From positions 70,962 through 134,961 of the forward strand of contig QANZ01012406.1 of the NCBI GenBank assembly GCA_003254925.1: a stretch of DNA of 64,000 nucleotides, read 5' to 3'. The notes below the pieces were generated by a model that ran no database searches, was not told the DNA's origin, and saw nothing but the letters and a program-made list of their open reading frames with translations. How positions within the stretch are numbered: position 1 is the first letter of the stretch; the number at the start of each line of letters is the position of its first letter. The translations under genes were made by a program, and so were the position numbers. The stretch is from Chamaecrista fasciculata (lineage: Eukaryota; Streptophyta; Magnoliopsida; Fabales; Fabaceae). Below, in pieces: positions 22,798-35,365 of this stretch.

Positions 22798-22843
22798 AAA
22801 TGTTGCACATTCTATAATACAAATGTTGCACATCCTATAATAG
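22798..22843. repeat. 23-bp tandem repeat, two units
   Basis: The unit ACAAATGTTGCACATTCTATAAT is repeated (the second copy has CC for TC) at the outer edge of the right foldback arm. It duplicates the end of that arm. Confidence 0.75.
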
Positions 22844-23419
22844 AAATTTATATTATAGGGGGCTAAAATATAAAAAAGAGACACAATTGTTCTAATAACA
22901 TATTTTTCAATATTATTGATGAAGGATGGGTGGCATAAGCTACAAAAAAAAAAAAATACATGTTGCATTATAGAATAACCCATATGATTAATGAATAGCT
23001 AAATCAATGTCCACTTTTGCTATTTTTATTACTCTTCAAATCTATAATAAAAAATTATTAATTTGACCAAAATAAAAAAAAAATAATGTAAGATTTATTA
23101 CAAATTTCTAATGCTCCCTTCAATCTCTCTTTTGTGGATATTGCCCTTTTGATTTTTTCTTTTTGGTATGTTTTCTCGCGATCGGTTGATTCGGTCAATC
23201 TATTATAATCACTTATTTTGATTATCAAAAATTCAAAATTACCCTTCCAATGTTTTTCCCAGTTTATTTAATTTACTAATCATCAAAATAATATAAAAAC
23301 TAATAATTTCTACAAAATACAAGTTATAGATAATGTGCTTTATTTTTTTTATAAAAAGAATGTTACAAGTGGAAATACTAGATAAAATTCTACACATCAA
23401 TATTTTGTCTTAGTAAATA
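22844..23419. other. AT-rich spacer, no gene seen
   Basis: A-runs and AT-rich DNA. Short frames are not supported by any motif. Confidence 0.45.
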
Positions 23420-24295
23420 AACGTTGCAATTTAGTCCTTTATCTTTTTTTTTTGTTATTTTGGTCCTTTATTTTTTTAGGGAAGCTATAATTTAATCTTT
23501 TATCTTTTTTTTCTTCTAATTATCTTTCTCAAATTTTTTATTCATTAGTCTCAACGATTAACTATGGTCATATATCTCTTATTTTAAGTCTGATTGCAAT
23601 GAGTTTAGAGACATAGACTATTCTTGATGAATTCTTTCTTTGTTCAGTTGGGGTAGTCAACAAACAATATCAAATTGGACTCCGAAAGTGGATTATCATT
23701 TCATAGTCAAACAAGCAAAGTTTGTCATATATCTTTTGTTTCAAGTCCGATTGCGATGAATTTGGAGTTATAAATTATTTTTGATGAATCATTTTTCTAC
23801 CTAATTGGGACCATCAATAAATGCGGTCAAATCGGCCATGAAAATGATTTTTTATAATTTTTTACTTTTTGATTCCAAAACCACTTTCGAGCACAATTTA
23901 ATCTCATTGGTTGATGGTCTCAACTGGACAGAAAATAGACTTGTTAAGAGTAACATGTAGCTTTGAACTCGTCATAATTAAACTTGAAACCAAAGAGATA
24001 TGACCAACTTCATTTTTTTTACTATGAAACGAGCAGCCCATTTTTCGAGTCCAATTTGACTTTGTTTGGGGACATCTTCAACTAGACAAAGAAATGACAT
24101 GTCAAGAATAATTCGAAGTTCCAAACTTGTCGCAATCGAACTTATAACATGAAAAATATAATCACATTTAGTCATTGGAACAAAGGAGTGAAACTTTTGG
24201 AAAAGATAGGATCAAAATCGCTAGGAAAAAAAAATAAAAGACTAGATTGCAACTTACTCCAAAGATTAAGAACCAAATTTACATTTTAGTCTAAA
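23420..24295. repeat. Foldback element, copy B
   Basis: The same family as 6926-8382. The left part has the order 'ttagtccttta', 'gtcatatatctc', 'gatgaattctttctttg'. The right part carries these blocks inverted ('aaagaaatgacatgtcaag', 'ggatcaaaatcgc', 'ttacattttagtc'). This copy is continuous, without the retroposon seen in copy A. Confidence 0.65.
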
Positions 24296-25438
24296 ATAAT
24301 TTCTCTCTCTCTCTTTTTCGGATGAGTCATAATAATTGAGTTGACAAAGATAAAAAGAAATATTTTTCTATTAAATTACAAATCAAATTTGTGATTGATT
24401 TTTCAAGAATAATTTATTTTATACTAATTCACTTATGACCCATGTACGAGAGTAAATAGTAAAAGTTCTATAATTTGAATAACAAAGTAAATTTCTGACC
24501 TATCATATAATTAAGTACTACATAACAAAAGTCACTTGTAAAGTATAGGAACTAATTAAAAATTTAAATAAATTATCAAAACTAAATAATTAATTTTAGA
24601 ATAATATTCTGTTAAAAAAGCAAATTGCATAAACTAATTTAATTTTCTATTTATGGTCCCCACACCACACTCACATTGAGTTTCTGAGTTCTGAACAGTG
24701 GTCCACCTCTTTATTTAGTTTCTGTTTCTTATTCTTATGCCAATAATATATTTTATATTATGAATAAACTTATTTTTTAACCCATAAATTTGTCCTAAAG
24801 TTATTATTTAATCCTTAAATATTAGAAATACAATTTTTGATTCTTGATCTTTTTTTTTACAAATTCAACTATTTAATCTTTGAAACGTCATTTGTGATGA
24901 CTAAATAGTTTATGCTTGTAAAAAAAGAATTAGTGACAAAAAAAATACATTTTTGATATCTTAGGACTTAATTATAGTATTGAGATAAACTTAAAAACAA
25001 AAAGTAAATTTTCTTTATATTATCATATTCCATTAAGAGACAGCAGAAAATCCACGTCTATGCCAGTTTGGATAGTACATGGCCGACTTGTAATTTATTT
25101 TCGACGTTGGATTTTCCGAATTATAATTATTATTACTATTATTAAATAATAAAGAAATATAATTTAAGGGCAATTTAGTAAATGGGTCAGTCCCAAATTC
25201 CAATCAGTTATGGTCTTATGCAGAAAATTTTGCCTCAAAATTGTGATTACGAAACACCTGTATCTCTCTCAAAGTTTAAAACCAAATCAAATTTTTGTTT
25301 CTACAGACACATTTCAGCAAGCTTCATTCTTAGAGACTGTAGAGATTAGAGAGTTCTTTCTTATTGTCTGGGTTTCTCAACTCAAATCTTTCGTTTAGAA
25401 AGAGAGCAAAAGTTATTTGGGTCTTTCTTATTCTGTTC
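24296..25438. other. Spacer and upstream region of the CCCH gene
   Basis: AT-rich sequence, with a CT microsatellite at about 24303-24314. No gene is seen. The part close to 25440 is the likely promoter of the CCCH gene. Confidence 0.45.
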
Positions 25439-25446
25439 TATATATA
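25439..25446 (+). promoter_or_regulatory. Candidate TATA box of the CCCH-LOTUS-RRM gene
   Basis: TATATATA about 430 bp before the start codon. The leader would begin near 25470 and contain an intron at about 25528-25862 (GG|GTATGT to a long T-tract ending TTTAG), placing the start codon 8 bp into the second exon. The TATA and leader-intron calls are inferred from sequence only. Confidence 0.45.
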
Positions 25447-25870
25447 TAGTCATTTCACTCTGAAACTTCAAGATTGCTGCTTGAAGCACTTGCCGCAACA
25501 TTCATTTTGTGTTCTTCTGCTTTATGGGTATGTATGTATATGCGCAGATTTCATTTACATATTATTTCATTCACCTGTATCTCTCATATTATTTCATTTA
25601 CTTATGATTTTGGCATGTTGTTTTTGTTTTCTCAGAATCTTTTTGTTGCTTATTTCTGCCATGCATTAAAAGATTTCATTTTTCTGATATGAGAGATAGA
25701 AAATTGAAAAATCTATTGCACCGTTTCTTCATATCTTAACTAGATTTCCCTTCACTTTGAAGGACACCAATTTTTCTTCATATCATAAGCAATTGCTAGT
25801 CATCTTCGTTTTTGTTTGTTCTATAAGCAACCTTTACTTTGTTGTTTTTTTTTTTTTTTTAGTATAAATT

Positions 25871-28859
25871 ATGGACATTCCAGACTACACAAGCATTATT
25901 ATGGATAAAATTCAGAAATTTGAACCTGAGATTGCAACAAAGATCTATGGCTATCTCCTTTGTCACGCCCTTAGTGAGGAAGAACTGGCTACATTGGCTT
26001 CATGCGCAGACCATGTGATACGAGAACTGGCTTCCAAGGCGAAAACTGAGCTTCCAAGATTGGCTGCAAAATCTGCCATTATTTCAAGCACAACTCCCTT
26101 GAATCCTCAACAAAGTCTAAGCCATTTATCGGTGGTTTCACCAAGAACTGCTAATTCTTGCTATTGGGATAACACAGAATTTATGGAAATGGGTTACTCA
26201 GATTCTATCCCAAGATTTAATAGGAAAACCCTGCTGGTGAAGTCACTAAGTCATATAGATCCGGTTAATGTTGGAACTGCTGGTGTTGCCAATGATTACT
26301 TTAGCATAGATGCTTTGGATGGGAATTTGAATGGAAAATCTTGTAAAAGATTTTCTAGTGTCTCTGACTTTTCTGTCAAGATATGTCACTATTTCAGCAA
26401 AGGATACTGTAGGCATGGAAGTAGCTGTAGATACTATCATGGACAAGTTTCGGAGAACTTGTCTCATATACATGGAAATGATGATGATCAGATTGTTTCT
26501 CCAGGCTCACTCGCACAGTTAGAAGCAGAAATTGTTGAACTCCTAAAGCTAAGGAGAGGAAATCCTATTTCAATTGCTGCGCTACCAACGGAATATTATG
26601 ATAGGTACAAAAAGTTTCTTCGGGCGGATGGTTATCTAACTGAGAGCCAGAGACATGGTAAATCTGGCTATAGTTTGACAAAGCTTCTTGCAAGATTAAA
26701 AAATAGTATACGTCTAATAGACAGGTGAATTCTTGTCCAATGTAATAAACTTATGTATTATTTGTTTTTCTAATGTGATTTGTTTCTTGTGGTCGATTCA
26801 TAGGCCTCATGGACAGCATGATGTGGTTTTGGCAGAAGATAGTTACATGGAAAGAGGAGATCCCGGTCAAAACATTAGTGCATCACGACAAATATATTTA
26901 ACATTTCCACCTAGTAGCACTTTCACAGAACATGATGTCTCAAACTATTTCAAGTAAGTTAATTTTGTTGTACCATCGCCTTTTCAAGTTTCTTAGCTTC
27001 TAATGGATTTTCATTAACAAATTCCTTTAAATTTTCTTTCATTTGTAGTACCTTTGGGTTGGTTGAAGATGTAAGAATTCCATGCCTAGAGAAAAGGATG
27101 TTTGGATTTGTAACATTTGTTGATTCAGAGACTGTGAAAAATATTCTTAAAGAGGAAAATCCCCATTATGTTCGAGGATCCCGTGTGCTTGTGAAACCTT
27201 ATCGTGAGAGGTCAAAGCTCAATCACAGGTGAGAAGAAATTTAAACTCACTTCAATTCATGTATTCAATTAAGTTTAACTTTTTTTAGACTATATGTATG
27301 TTTGGGAATTAAGAGATGATTTTGTTTTATTGTTCTTTGCCATGGGATCAATTGTGAATTTACGCAGGAAGTATTCAGATAGAGTTGAGCCTCCAGTATG
27401 TTATCCATCACATTATGAAGACATAGATTTTGAACCCACCCAAAGTGAGCATGATATTTTTTTTAATTGAAATTTGGTATTTAATTTCTTTTTGTTAGCA
27501 ATTTAGAATTTTAGAATTGCTTCATCTCTCAAAACGTTTCTTTAAGAAGTTTTTATACTGTCTAATACATGGTTTTTGTAGTGCCAAAAGTTTGTGGGAA
27601 CTCTAGATTTCTTAGGAGGCAGCTCATGCGAGAGCAAGAATTACATAGATATCTTGCAAAGCTACAATTGGCCCAAAAGTCTCTCTCCGTTTCATCTCAT
27701 TTGAGCTCTTGTTTGGATAGGTTAAATGTTACAGAAGGTAAATAAGCTTACATATACTGGAGTAGACCTTAGTAAAGTTCTTCAGTTATTTAATTCTAAG
27801 TTTTTCAATGAAAACATGACACGTGGATAATCTTATTTGAAAGATCTAACCACATAGTGCTCAGAAGTAAAATGTCCCAAGTAAGGTTCTTTGGGTCTTC
27901 CAAGTTTCTCAATGAAAATATGACACTTGGATAGTAGTTTTGAAAGACCCAACCTTGTAGTATTCGGGTGTAGGAACAAAAATTGACACTTGTTATGTTT
28001 TAATTGATGTAGAAGACACTTAAAAGCTTTATTATAGTTTTCTATTGATCTGTTTCAATCTCTACTTTTCTTTTCTTTATATTCCTTATGTTAATTTTGT
28101 TGATTGAAAAAATTTCTCATATAAATTATTTAAATCTTCCTCTTCCAGAGTCTATAGGCTATGTTTTGAATGACAAAACTACATATATTGACACTAGTTG
28201 TGGTGATCAAAACAGGTATGAATTGATCATATCTTATAGATTACTTTCTATCTACAAATTGACATACTCATGATTGTAAATCTAACTTTTTGTTCTATGA
28301 TTTTTCCACTTCTAATAAGCTCTTTCAACCTATTCAAACCTCTGCAAATATTTATTCTTCTTAGGTCTATGTAAACTGAAGAGGTTTCTCAGTAAACTTC
28401 ATTGAAATTTGTTAGATGTCTACTATCAGGTAAAAAAAAAAAATGGAGTATGTATAAAGTAAAAGAATTCTTGCGATATTTAGTTGTAAAAATTAAATTT
28501 TTGTTGAAGAACTTGATTATAAATATTTTAAAACTGTGTCTAAGTTTTGAGCTTATTATATCTATAAACCATTTTTTTTCTTTAGAGATCGCTGCATTTA
28601 TATAACAGTATTCTTGCATTTGCACTTAACTTTCATGCATACTCATATTTTTTATCCATTGATTCCATTCATTTAACAAATTTGAGTTTTTCTTAGTTTT
28701 TTACTCTCTCTTATGAAACTTGTAATCATTATGCTTAGGTTTTTCTAATAGAATTTGATTATTGTCATTAATTTTTTTTTCTTTTTTTTCTTTTTCAGGA
28801 GTGATGAACTCGTTCTCCCAGAGAGCCCTTTTACATTTTCAATTGATAATGAATTCTAA
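25871..28859 (+). CDS. CCCH zinc-finger protein with LOTUS-like and RRM domains
   Basis: Exons: 25871-26724, 26804-26953, 27049-27228, 27368-27444, 27582-27737, 28149-28215, 28799-28859. All are GT-AG and in phase, giving 514 aa. A CCCH finger of spacing C-X7-C-X5-C-X3-H ([21 protein letters not shown], about 170-191) is followed by a winged-helix OST-HTH/LOTUS-like segment (about 215-282, [20 protein letters not shown]). An RRM comes next (about 312-390, RNP2 IYLTFP, RNP1 RMFGFVTF), then a basic helix rich in Q/E/L ([20 protein letters not shown]). This order matches the plant group annotated as zinc finger CCCH domain-containing proteins 18/46/53/55, presumed RNA-binding proteins. The exact member is not assigned. 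Confidence 0.92.
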
Positions 28860-29900
28860 TATAGATTACGAGGGAGTGAAACTTATGAGTAGTTTATAGG
28901 TATTTGTTATCAAGTTTATTGATAGAAATATGATATGTGGATCAACTTTGGAGTTGATTAATCAGGTGTAAAATGATCCACTTATTATATTTTTATATGT
29001 GAAGTAGATAACAAATACTTAAAAATTTCTCTTGTTTCTTCTATTTAGAAGCACATATATATAGTAGAGAAATATAGAGTTAAATCGCATTTGCTGTGCT
29101 ACAAATTACAGCTCTTCTATTAATATCTTTCTCAGCTAGCTTTTAACTCCTTCAAACCTCATATGAAAGATTGAGAGTAGCAGAAGGCATGATATACAAT
29201 TAGAATTTCACTATGTATTGTTTACTGCAATACTCTAAATAGATTACATGATCAGTATTTGGTAAGGTTATGTATTTTCTATTTGTCTCCAAAGCTTTTT
29301 AGTTTAATTTAGTGACCCTATAGTTTGTAAGTTTGTAATTGAATCATTATAGTTTTAAAGCTTTTAATTTGGTCCTTATCTAGAAAATTGACTATATCTT
29401 ATCACAATGCTCAAAATATGTATGATTCACGTCAATAAAATATATAAAGGCAGATGAAGGAGTAAATGATCTAATTATTTGTATAGCATGTGTCATGCCA
29501 CAAGTGAAATGGCTTGGGTAAGATGACATGAATAAGACCAACAAATAAATAAACAAGTTTTTTTATATGTTTATTATTAAATTCATTAATCATAAGAAAA
29601 TCTAATTTTTTTTAAATTTTTATTATAATATTTCTTTTATGATTGATTATGCAATTATTACACCATTTAAACTATATAGAAAAATAAATAAGAACTTTAT
29701 TTAAGACTAATCCAATACATATTTAGAGTGTCAAGATGGTTGGCCACAATGATTAACAACATACTACGAGAGACTCAATTATAAACTTAATTATAGAGAC
29801 CAAGACGAAGATTGAATGAAATCCAAGGTATTAAGTGAATAATTCAACCCAATACTAATCACTAACTCTCTATACCTGTAAATACTATCATTCAAACATG
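28860..29900. other. Intergenic spacer, no gene seen
   Basis: Convergent intergenic region between the CCCH gene and the minus-strand gene at 29901. It probably contains both 3' UTRs. Phrases like 'ttaatttggtcctta' near 29368 suggest repeat debris, without clear ends. Confidence 0.45.
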
Positions 29901-31628
29901 TCAACTAAGAACTATGACAAAACAAGAAAGTATAGCACTTGGATTTCTCTCTACAAATTTCTCTAAGCTAAACATACCATTCAAACCAGTTGAATCAGAG
30001 ACTTCAATTTCACCATCATTTTCATGTATAGCATCAGTTCCAGCAATTATCCTGCAAATTATTATAGCCCTTTTCTCATTCTTTACTCTTGCAGTGGCCG
30101 TTTTGCAGCAACTTAAGTCCTTATTACATGCACTGAGTTGAACATCATAGGCCTTGGAAAATTCTGCATCAACATTGAATTGTATGATTTGACAAACACA
30201 ACAAGAAGGGTTTCTACAGAGATCTTTAACTTTCTGCACATATTTGCCTTGGTAACACATCATTGTGGTGCTATAGAATCGCAACAATTCGTTCCCATCA
30301 ACGATGCTTCTCGGGTGCTTTGGATATTGCTCGCTGGCATTCTTCTTCACATTTTCTCTGTACTTCTCAAACCGATCAAGAACTTCTGCTGAGTTGCTCA
30401 CCCTGAAGACTGTCCTGACCTTTTTCGGTGGCTTTCGGGTGTTCATCCAAGCTTTGTGAAAGATCATCTCAACAATGTCCCTTGATGTGTCTCCTACACT
30501 GAGCTCTGTGAAAGTTTTATAGGGACAAGGATCTGGTTAGACAACAAATGTAGATTTTCTGAAGTGTAGTACTTGTGATTTGTGAAATTCCATTTTTTCT
30601 AGTGCTAGAAACGCAATTTCTAGCATCGGAAAGTTGCATTTTCTTCGGTAGAAAGTCGAATTTTCCCAGAACTTCATGATCCTTGCTCTACCACATATGA
30701 TATAGGCATGAAAGGAAGGACTAGAAAGTTTCGTATATCTTTGCTATCATCAGTAAAAATAAGACAGGTGAAAGAATTTTCTGCATGACCAACTATGAGA
30801 GAGAAATTTAAAAAAAAAAAATTAAGAATTTATTTCGTCCTATAATTTGTGAACCTGATAGCAAAGGTATGAAGAACCTTACCTAAGTTTTCATAAGTTT
30901 TCTCTTGAAAGAAAAGGAAGAAAGGAGTTTCAAGTATGTATGAAATAAGGTAACTCTAAACAACATGGACTTATGATAAAGTCAAAGAGTAAACTGAAAA
31001 GTTAGTCTTCAACTTTACAAATCCAATAAACTCTCATTCAAATTTCGCTGTTGTTAATCTGTGAACACTTCGAAGTCTTGATAAACACATTTAATCTTTT
31101 TAAAAGAGTTATATCAAACTGAAAAACCCTTTTCCCATATCTAAACTAACCAAAAAGTTAACCATTTTAAGAAATATTCATCACTTCTCTGGAAAAACAG
31201 CCTAGTAACTATAGGACACTACCGGACACAATTTGTCATGTCAGATAATATAGATATATTGAGAATACAGGAAGGGAGAAAGGAATATCAGTCTTTCTAT
31301 GAGTTTCAGCTAACTGATTTTTTAATAGCAAGCATGTTATTACCGAATGAAATAAACTTCTTCTATTGAAGTTGCAATGATGCAAATAGGAGCAAAAATG
31401 AGCAAAGAATATTCTACCATGAAGCTTTGTCTTTGCCTTGCTTGGTGTGGTAACTTGAAGGCTAGCCTGAGACTCCATTAATGGAGGACAATTTTCTGTG
31501 TTGATATTCTCCTTCTCTGGAACAAACCCATTTTCTTTCCTCCATTTTAATTGCTGCCTCACCACATCAGTACTGAGCTTACTTCCACATTTAACATTCT
31601 CCTTAAAAGAAGCCCAAAAGGCAATCAT
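29901..31628 (-). CDS. Plant C2H2-like family protein lacking its zinc finger
   Basis: Two exons on the minus strand, 31628-31418 and 30532-29901 (junction CATG|GT ... AG|ATCC, phase 1), give 280 aa. The start MIAFWASFKENVKC aligns in style with the family's usual MP.xWF.LK..L.C beginning; a further upstream in-frame Met at 31691 lies in a CA repeat and is less likely. Residues about 75-180 show family signatures: TSRDIVEMIFHKAW, EVLDRFEKYRENVK, HPRSIVDGNELLRFY, CCVCQII. The end NPSAILSCFVIVLS matches the family's usual C-terminus. As I recall it, this is the family of Arabidopsis At1g62520/At5g54630-type proteins, of unknown role, which normally carry a C2H2 finger just before the GDxSR motif and a longer PARP-like core. 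Both are missing or shortened here, so this is a divergent or decaying member. Confidence 0.7.
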
Positions 31629-32098
31629 CAGTATAGTAGTATGTGTGTGTGTCTGTGTGGATGGGTTGTTTGTTAAAGTCTGTGAACACAAAAGAAATGA
31701 CTCCTTATGAACGAACTCTCTGCAGCCTAAAGTGCTGATGTTTTCTTTGTGCCAAATGACAAAAAAAGTGCAGATAGTCCATGAAGGGAAAAAATAAATC
31801 TCAAGTGAGATTCTTTACATTTTTGTTAACAGACTCACCAAATCATGATATATTTCATTAATTTTAATTTTTTTTTTTTCCTTCATGTTTTCTCTCCGTG
31901 TCTTATAGTCAATGTTAAAACACGTGAATTCTCTTTGAATTTTACATTCGGTGTAAAAAAATAATTGAACTTTGAAAAGTAACAAAAGAGCTCATAAGTT
32001 TTTACTTTTTAGCTGTGTGAAAAACTCTTTTATTAATATTTTAATTCAGAAATAAATATCTATGATTTTCTTGGTTATTACTAAATACAACATTAAGA
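31629..32098. other. Upstream region of the minus-strand gene, no other gene
   Basis: A TG/CA microsatellite lies at about 31640-31655. The rest is AT-rich spacer. Confidence 0.4.
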
Positions 32099-32255
32099 GG
32101 GTGATGCAAAAGTAAGGTTGTTGCCGGGTGACCAAGAGATCACGGGTTTAAATCCTAAAAACAGCCTCTCTGCAAAGCAAGGGTAAGGCTGCGCAGTGCG
32201 CACATCTTGATCCTCCCCAAATCCCATTTAATGAGAGCCTCGTGCACTGAGTCGA
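32099..32255 (+). mobile_element. Au-type tRNA-derived SINE
   Basis: Sequence features of the widespread angiosperm Au SINE: a box B-like GGTTTAAATCC (32145-32155) preceded by GATCACG, then AACAGCCTCTCTGCAAAG, GGGTAAGGCTGCG, ATCCTCCCC and GAGCCTCGTGCACTGAGTCG. It is internally complete but its 3' T-tract is lost, and I find no clear target duplication, so it is probably old. Confidence 0.8.
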
Positions 32256-32850
32256 ATTTGAAACGTTGTGAATGTAGCTACCCTTGTTGTCTATTAGGAG
32301 ACTCTTCTATCATATCTAGACTTGCAATGTAGAAAGAATCCAAATTAGTGAGAAATTGGCAACCAAAAATATAAGTGTGACTAAAGTTTAATAGCCACTA
32401 AAAGTTAATCCAAAAGTTAATCCAATGGGTAGAGAGTCAACTTATAGCTTACAAAAGTCGTACAACATACTCTGACCTTGGTGAGCCTCATGAGTCATGA
32501 CCCAACTCATCTGAACATTTTTCTTTTTACGAAAAAAGACTAAACTTTAATAAGTTTTATGAATTTTAGATTTTTTTTCCTGGCATCCGGCTTGAAAAAA
32601 CTTTGTCCGACTAACATTTTAGCTTAATATAAACATAAACTTAACAGAAAAAAAAATAAAGAAGTTCATGTAGGCCCAATCCGTCCATAAATATGCGATG
32701 GGTGTAATTGAGAAAATTTGAGGAAAAAAAATTAGGGCGCCATACTTCCTTATTGGACTATGTTGTTTAATGCCATTTATTACTACTTTTGGCAGTTTTA
32801 GGGGAAGTCAATAATCGTCTCTCATTGAAACCTATTTTATTGATTTTTTT

Positions 32851-33670
32851 GCCAAAGTCTTATTTTGGTCCCCCAGTTATGCTCCTTGTTCCAAATAGGT
32901 CCCCCAGTTATTTTTTGTTCCATATTGGTCCCCCAGTTATGCAAAACTTGAAAAAGTTGGTCCCTCTAACGTTTTCCATCCATTTTTCCGTTAAAAAAAG
33001 AGGAAAAATAAACTTTCATCCCCAAAAGTTTTATTTTCTTATATTAAGGTCCTTTTCTTTTTATAATAGGATCAAAACGTAAGAAAAGAAAGTAAATTAA
33101 GATTTTAAGTGAATTTACCNNNNNNNNNNNNNNNNNNNNNNNNNNNNNNNNNNNNNNNNNNNNNNNNNNNNNNNNNNNNNNNNNNNNNNNNNNNNNNNNN
33201 NNNNNNNNNNNNNNNNNNNNNNNNNNNNNNNNNNNNNNNNNNNNNNNNNNNNNNNNNNNNNNNNNNNNNNNNNNNNNNNNNNNNNNNNNNNNNNNNNNNN
33301 NNNNNNNNNNNNNNNNNNNNNNNNNNNNNNNNNNNNNNNNNNNNNNNNNNNNNNNNNNNNNNNNNNNNNNNNNNNNNNNNNNNNNNNNNNNNNNNNNNNN
33401 NNNNNNNNNNNNNNNNNNNNNNNNNNNNNNNNNNNNNNNNNNNNNNNNNNNNNNNNNTAAAAAGAAAAGGACCTTAATATAAGAAAATAAAACTTTTGGG
33501 GATGAAAGTTTATTTTTCCCTTTTTTTTAACGGAAAAATGGATGGAAAACGTTAGAGGGACCAACTTTTTCAAGTTTTGCATAACTGGGGGACCAATATG
33601 GAACAAAAAATAACTGGGGGACCTATTTGGAACAAGGAGCATAACAGGGGGACCAAAATAGGACTTTGGC
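32851..33670. repeat. Foldback element with 213-bp arms around the N gap
   Basis: The left arm (32851-33063) and right arm (33458-33670) are inverted copies differing at only a handful of positions. They carry repeated 'ggtcccccagttat' phrases and end at GCCAAAGTC / GACTTTGGC. Flanking TTGATTTTTTT occurs on both sides (32840-32850 and within 33672-33684). High arm identity suggests recent insertion. The central 338 Ns replace whatever lies between. Reading frames across the arms are not genes. Confidence 0.85.
33120..33457. other. Assembly gap (338 N)
   Basis: A run of N directly between the two arms of a near-perfect inverted repeat. Palindromes of this sort commonly break assemblies. Confidence 0.99.
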
Positions 33671-34060
33671 CTTGATTTTTTTTTTTTCAAGTTTTTCAAC
33701 AGCATTATGAATAAAACTTTAATTATTATACTAAATCAAATCAAATATTTATAATTAATTAAAATAAGACTTTAAAAAAAATAGACAAAAGACGAAAGTG
33801 CATTTTTTATCCTTTAACTTAAAATTAAATTAAACTTAAGTACCTTACATGGGCTTCTTCCTACTTCTAATTACATTGTCCATATGCTAATCTCTTTTCC
33901 CAGGTACTGGACATAAGTTCAGTGAATGAAACGGGGTTTCACTTTACACTTCCATAGCCTAATTGATAATAATGAAGTAATATATTTTCACTATTTTTTT
34001 GTAAGTAAAAATTGGGTAACATCAGTATAGCTTAATTTAATAAATTCTCTGAAGAAACCA

Positions 34061-34100
34061 AAGTACAAAGTTAACGGCCAAAAAAACAAGTACAAACTTA
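34061..34100 (+). mobile_element. Micro-insertion: tail-only retroposon candidate
   Basis: Direct repeats AAGTACAAAGTTA (34061-34073) and AAGTACAAACTTA (34088-34100), 12/13 identical, flank a 14-bp insert ACGGCCAAAAAAAC. The insert is essentially GGCC plus an A-run. Confidence 0.5.
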
Positions 34101-34203
34101 GCATTATTTTTTATTTTATGATTCATAAAATTAATTATATAAGTTGTTATATGGCACAAATCATATAAAGTTCTAATTTAATCTTTTAGTTAATATAAAA
34201 TTA

Positions 34204-34221
34204 TACACACACACACACACA
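34204..34221. repeat. AC dinucleotide microsatellite
   Basis: About nine AC units. Confidence 0.9.
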
Positions 34222-35365
34222 AATATATGTCAATGTGATTGTGCGTATGGGTAAAAATTAAATTTAATATTACACTCAAATAAAATATGTGATCTTCAAA
34301 TTCCAGTTAAACTTTTCATAAAAGTATTCAATTAAATTACTATATTCCCTTAAAAATAATTCAATGATTTTTAGAAAAAAAAAAATAAGTATTTAAAGAT
34401 TTACAAGGAGTTTGTTTTATTTCCCAAAGAAAAGCCCAGAAGATAATGGTGACCAGTGGAGAAATAGAACAAAACGTGGCAGCATAATTTTGCAGAGATG
34501 AGTGAGCCATGACAAAACATAAGAATTTAAGAAAATTGTTGTTTATTCGCAGTGCAATAAAAGACCAACGTGGATATTGTCAGACTGTTTCATACGCACA
34601 CACATACATAAGAAGCCAACACAACTTCAAAAAGAAATTTCCTTATCCCAATCTCCTTCAACCTACGTTATGTTAATCTCTCTTCTACGTATAGGTTATG
34701 GCGTAACAAAATTGCAAATAAGTATATTTTTGTTAGTAACATAAGAGATTAAAAATTTGTCACAACAAACACTAAAATTTGAAGTACTGCTTTATTTAAA
34801 TTATCATCTTATGCTTGATACGAATATACCCATGTCAATCAAACATTCACGCCTTTTTTTTTTAACCTGTCCATCTAGTGAAAAGCCATTTAGCCATTAG
34901 TTGGAGGAAATAGAGTTTTCGATGGCCTATTAACTAGTGATATATTCACTTTTCACTATCTAGTTTTTGAAAATGTTATTAATTCATTATATTATTATTG
35001 TATACCCTAGACAATCAATTTGTTGAATGAGAATTATGTAAAGTAGTTTAAGGGTGGTTACTAGTAGGCTTATAACTTGAGAATTGTGCAAAGCTTAGTT
35101 CAATAGTATACGAGATACTAGGATTTTATTAGAGTTCTCCATACATATAGAAATAATAGTATCGGTAGTGATTGAAAAGAATTCATTTTATAATTTTTAA
35201 TATTTAATACAGTGAAAATTTTCTGTTTTTGAAATAAGTGTTGGTTAAATTAGTTAAACCATATTAAATTCTGTGTTCAATATGTACATGTATATATATA
35301 TAAAATGCTGTAACATAATCTAGTCTAAAAGCTGAGCTAACAAATTGTTCACTAAACCTGCATTA

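Larger units (their letters stand above)
19460..22811. repeat. Inverted-repeat (foldback) element holding two later insertions
   Basis: The left arm is 19460-19522 continued at 19862-19895. It matches the reverse complement of the right arm (about 22715-22811). The first 50 bases or so of the left arm (from AATGTGCAACATTTGTATAA) pair without mismatch. Taking out the MITE in the left arm and the LINE in the loop leaves arms of about 100 bp around a loop of about 170 bp, a typical small foldback transposon. The right arm carries the intact, uninterrupted version of the MITE target site. Confidence 0.8.
33671..35365. other. Intergenic spacer
   Basis: AT-rich DNA with a micro-insertion (34061-34100) and an AC microsatellite (about 34204-34221), listed separately. 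No gene is seen. Confidence 0.5.

Noticed and set aside
31635..31691. Upstream Met at 31691 for the minus-strand gene
   Set aside because: It would encode a CA-repeat-derived THTHTH stretch. The Met at 31628 gives a family-like start.
33109..33705. Long frames running across the N gap
   Set aside because: They consist of foldback arms and Ns.
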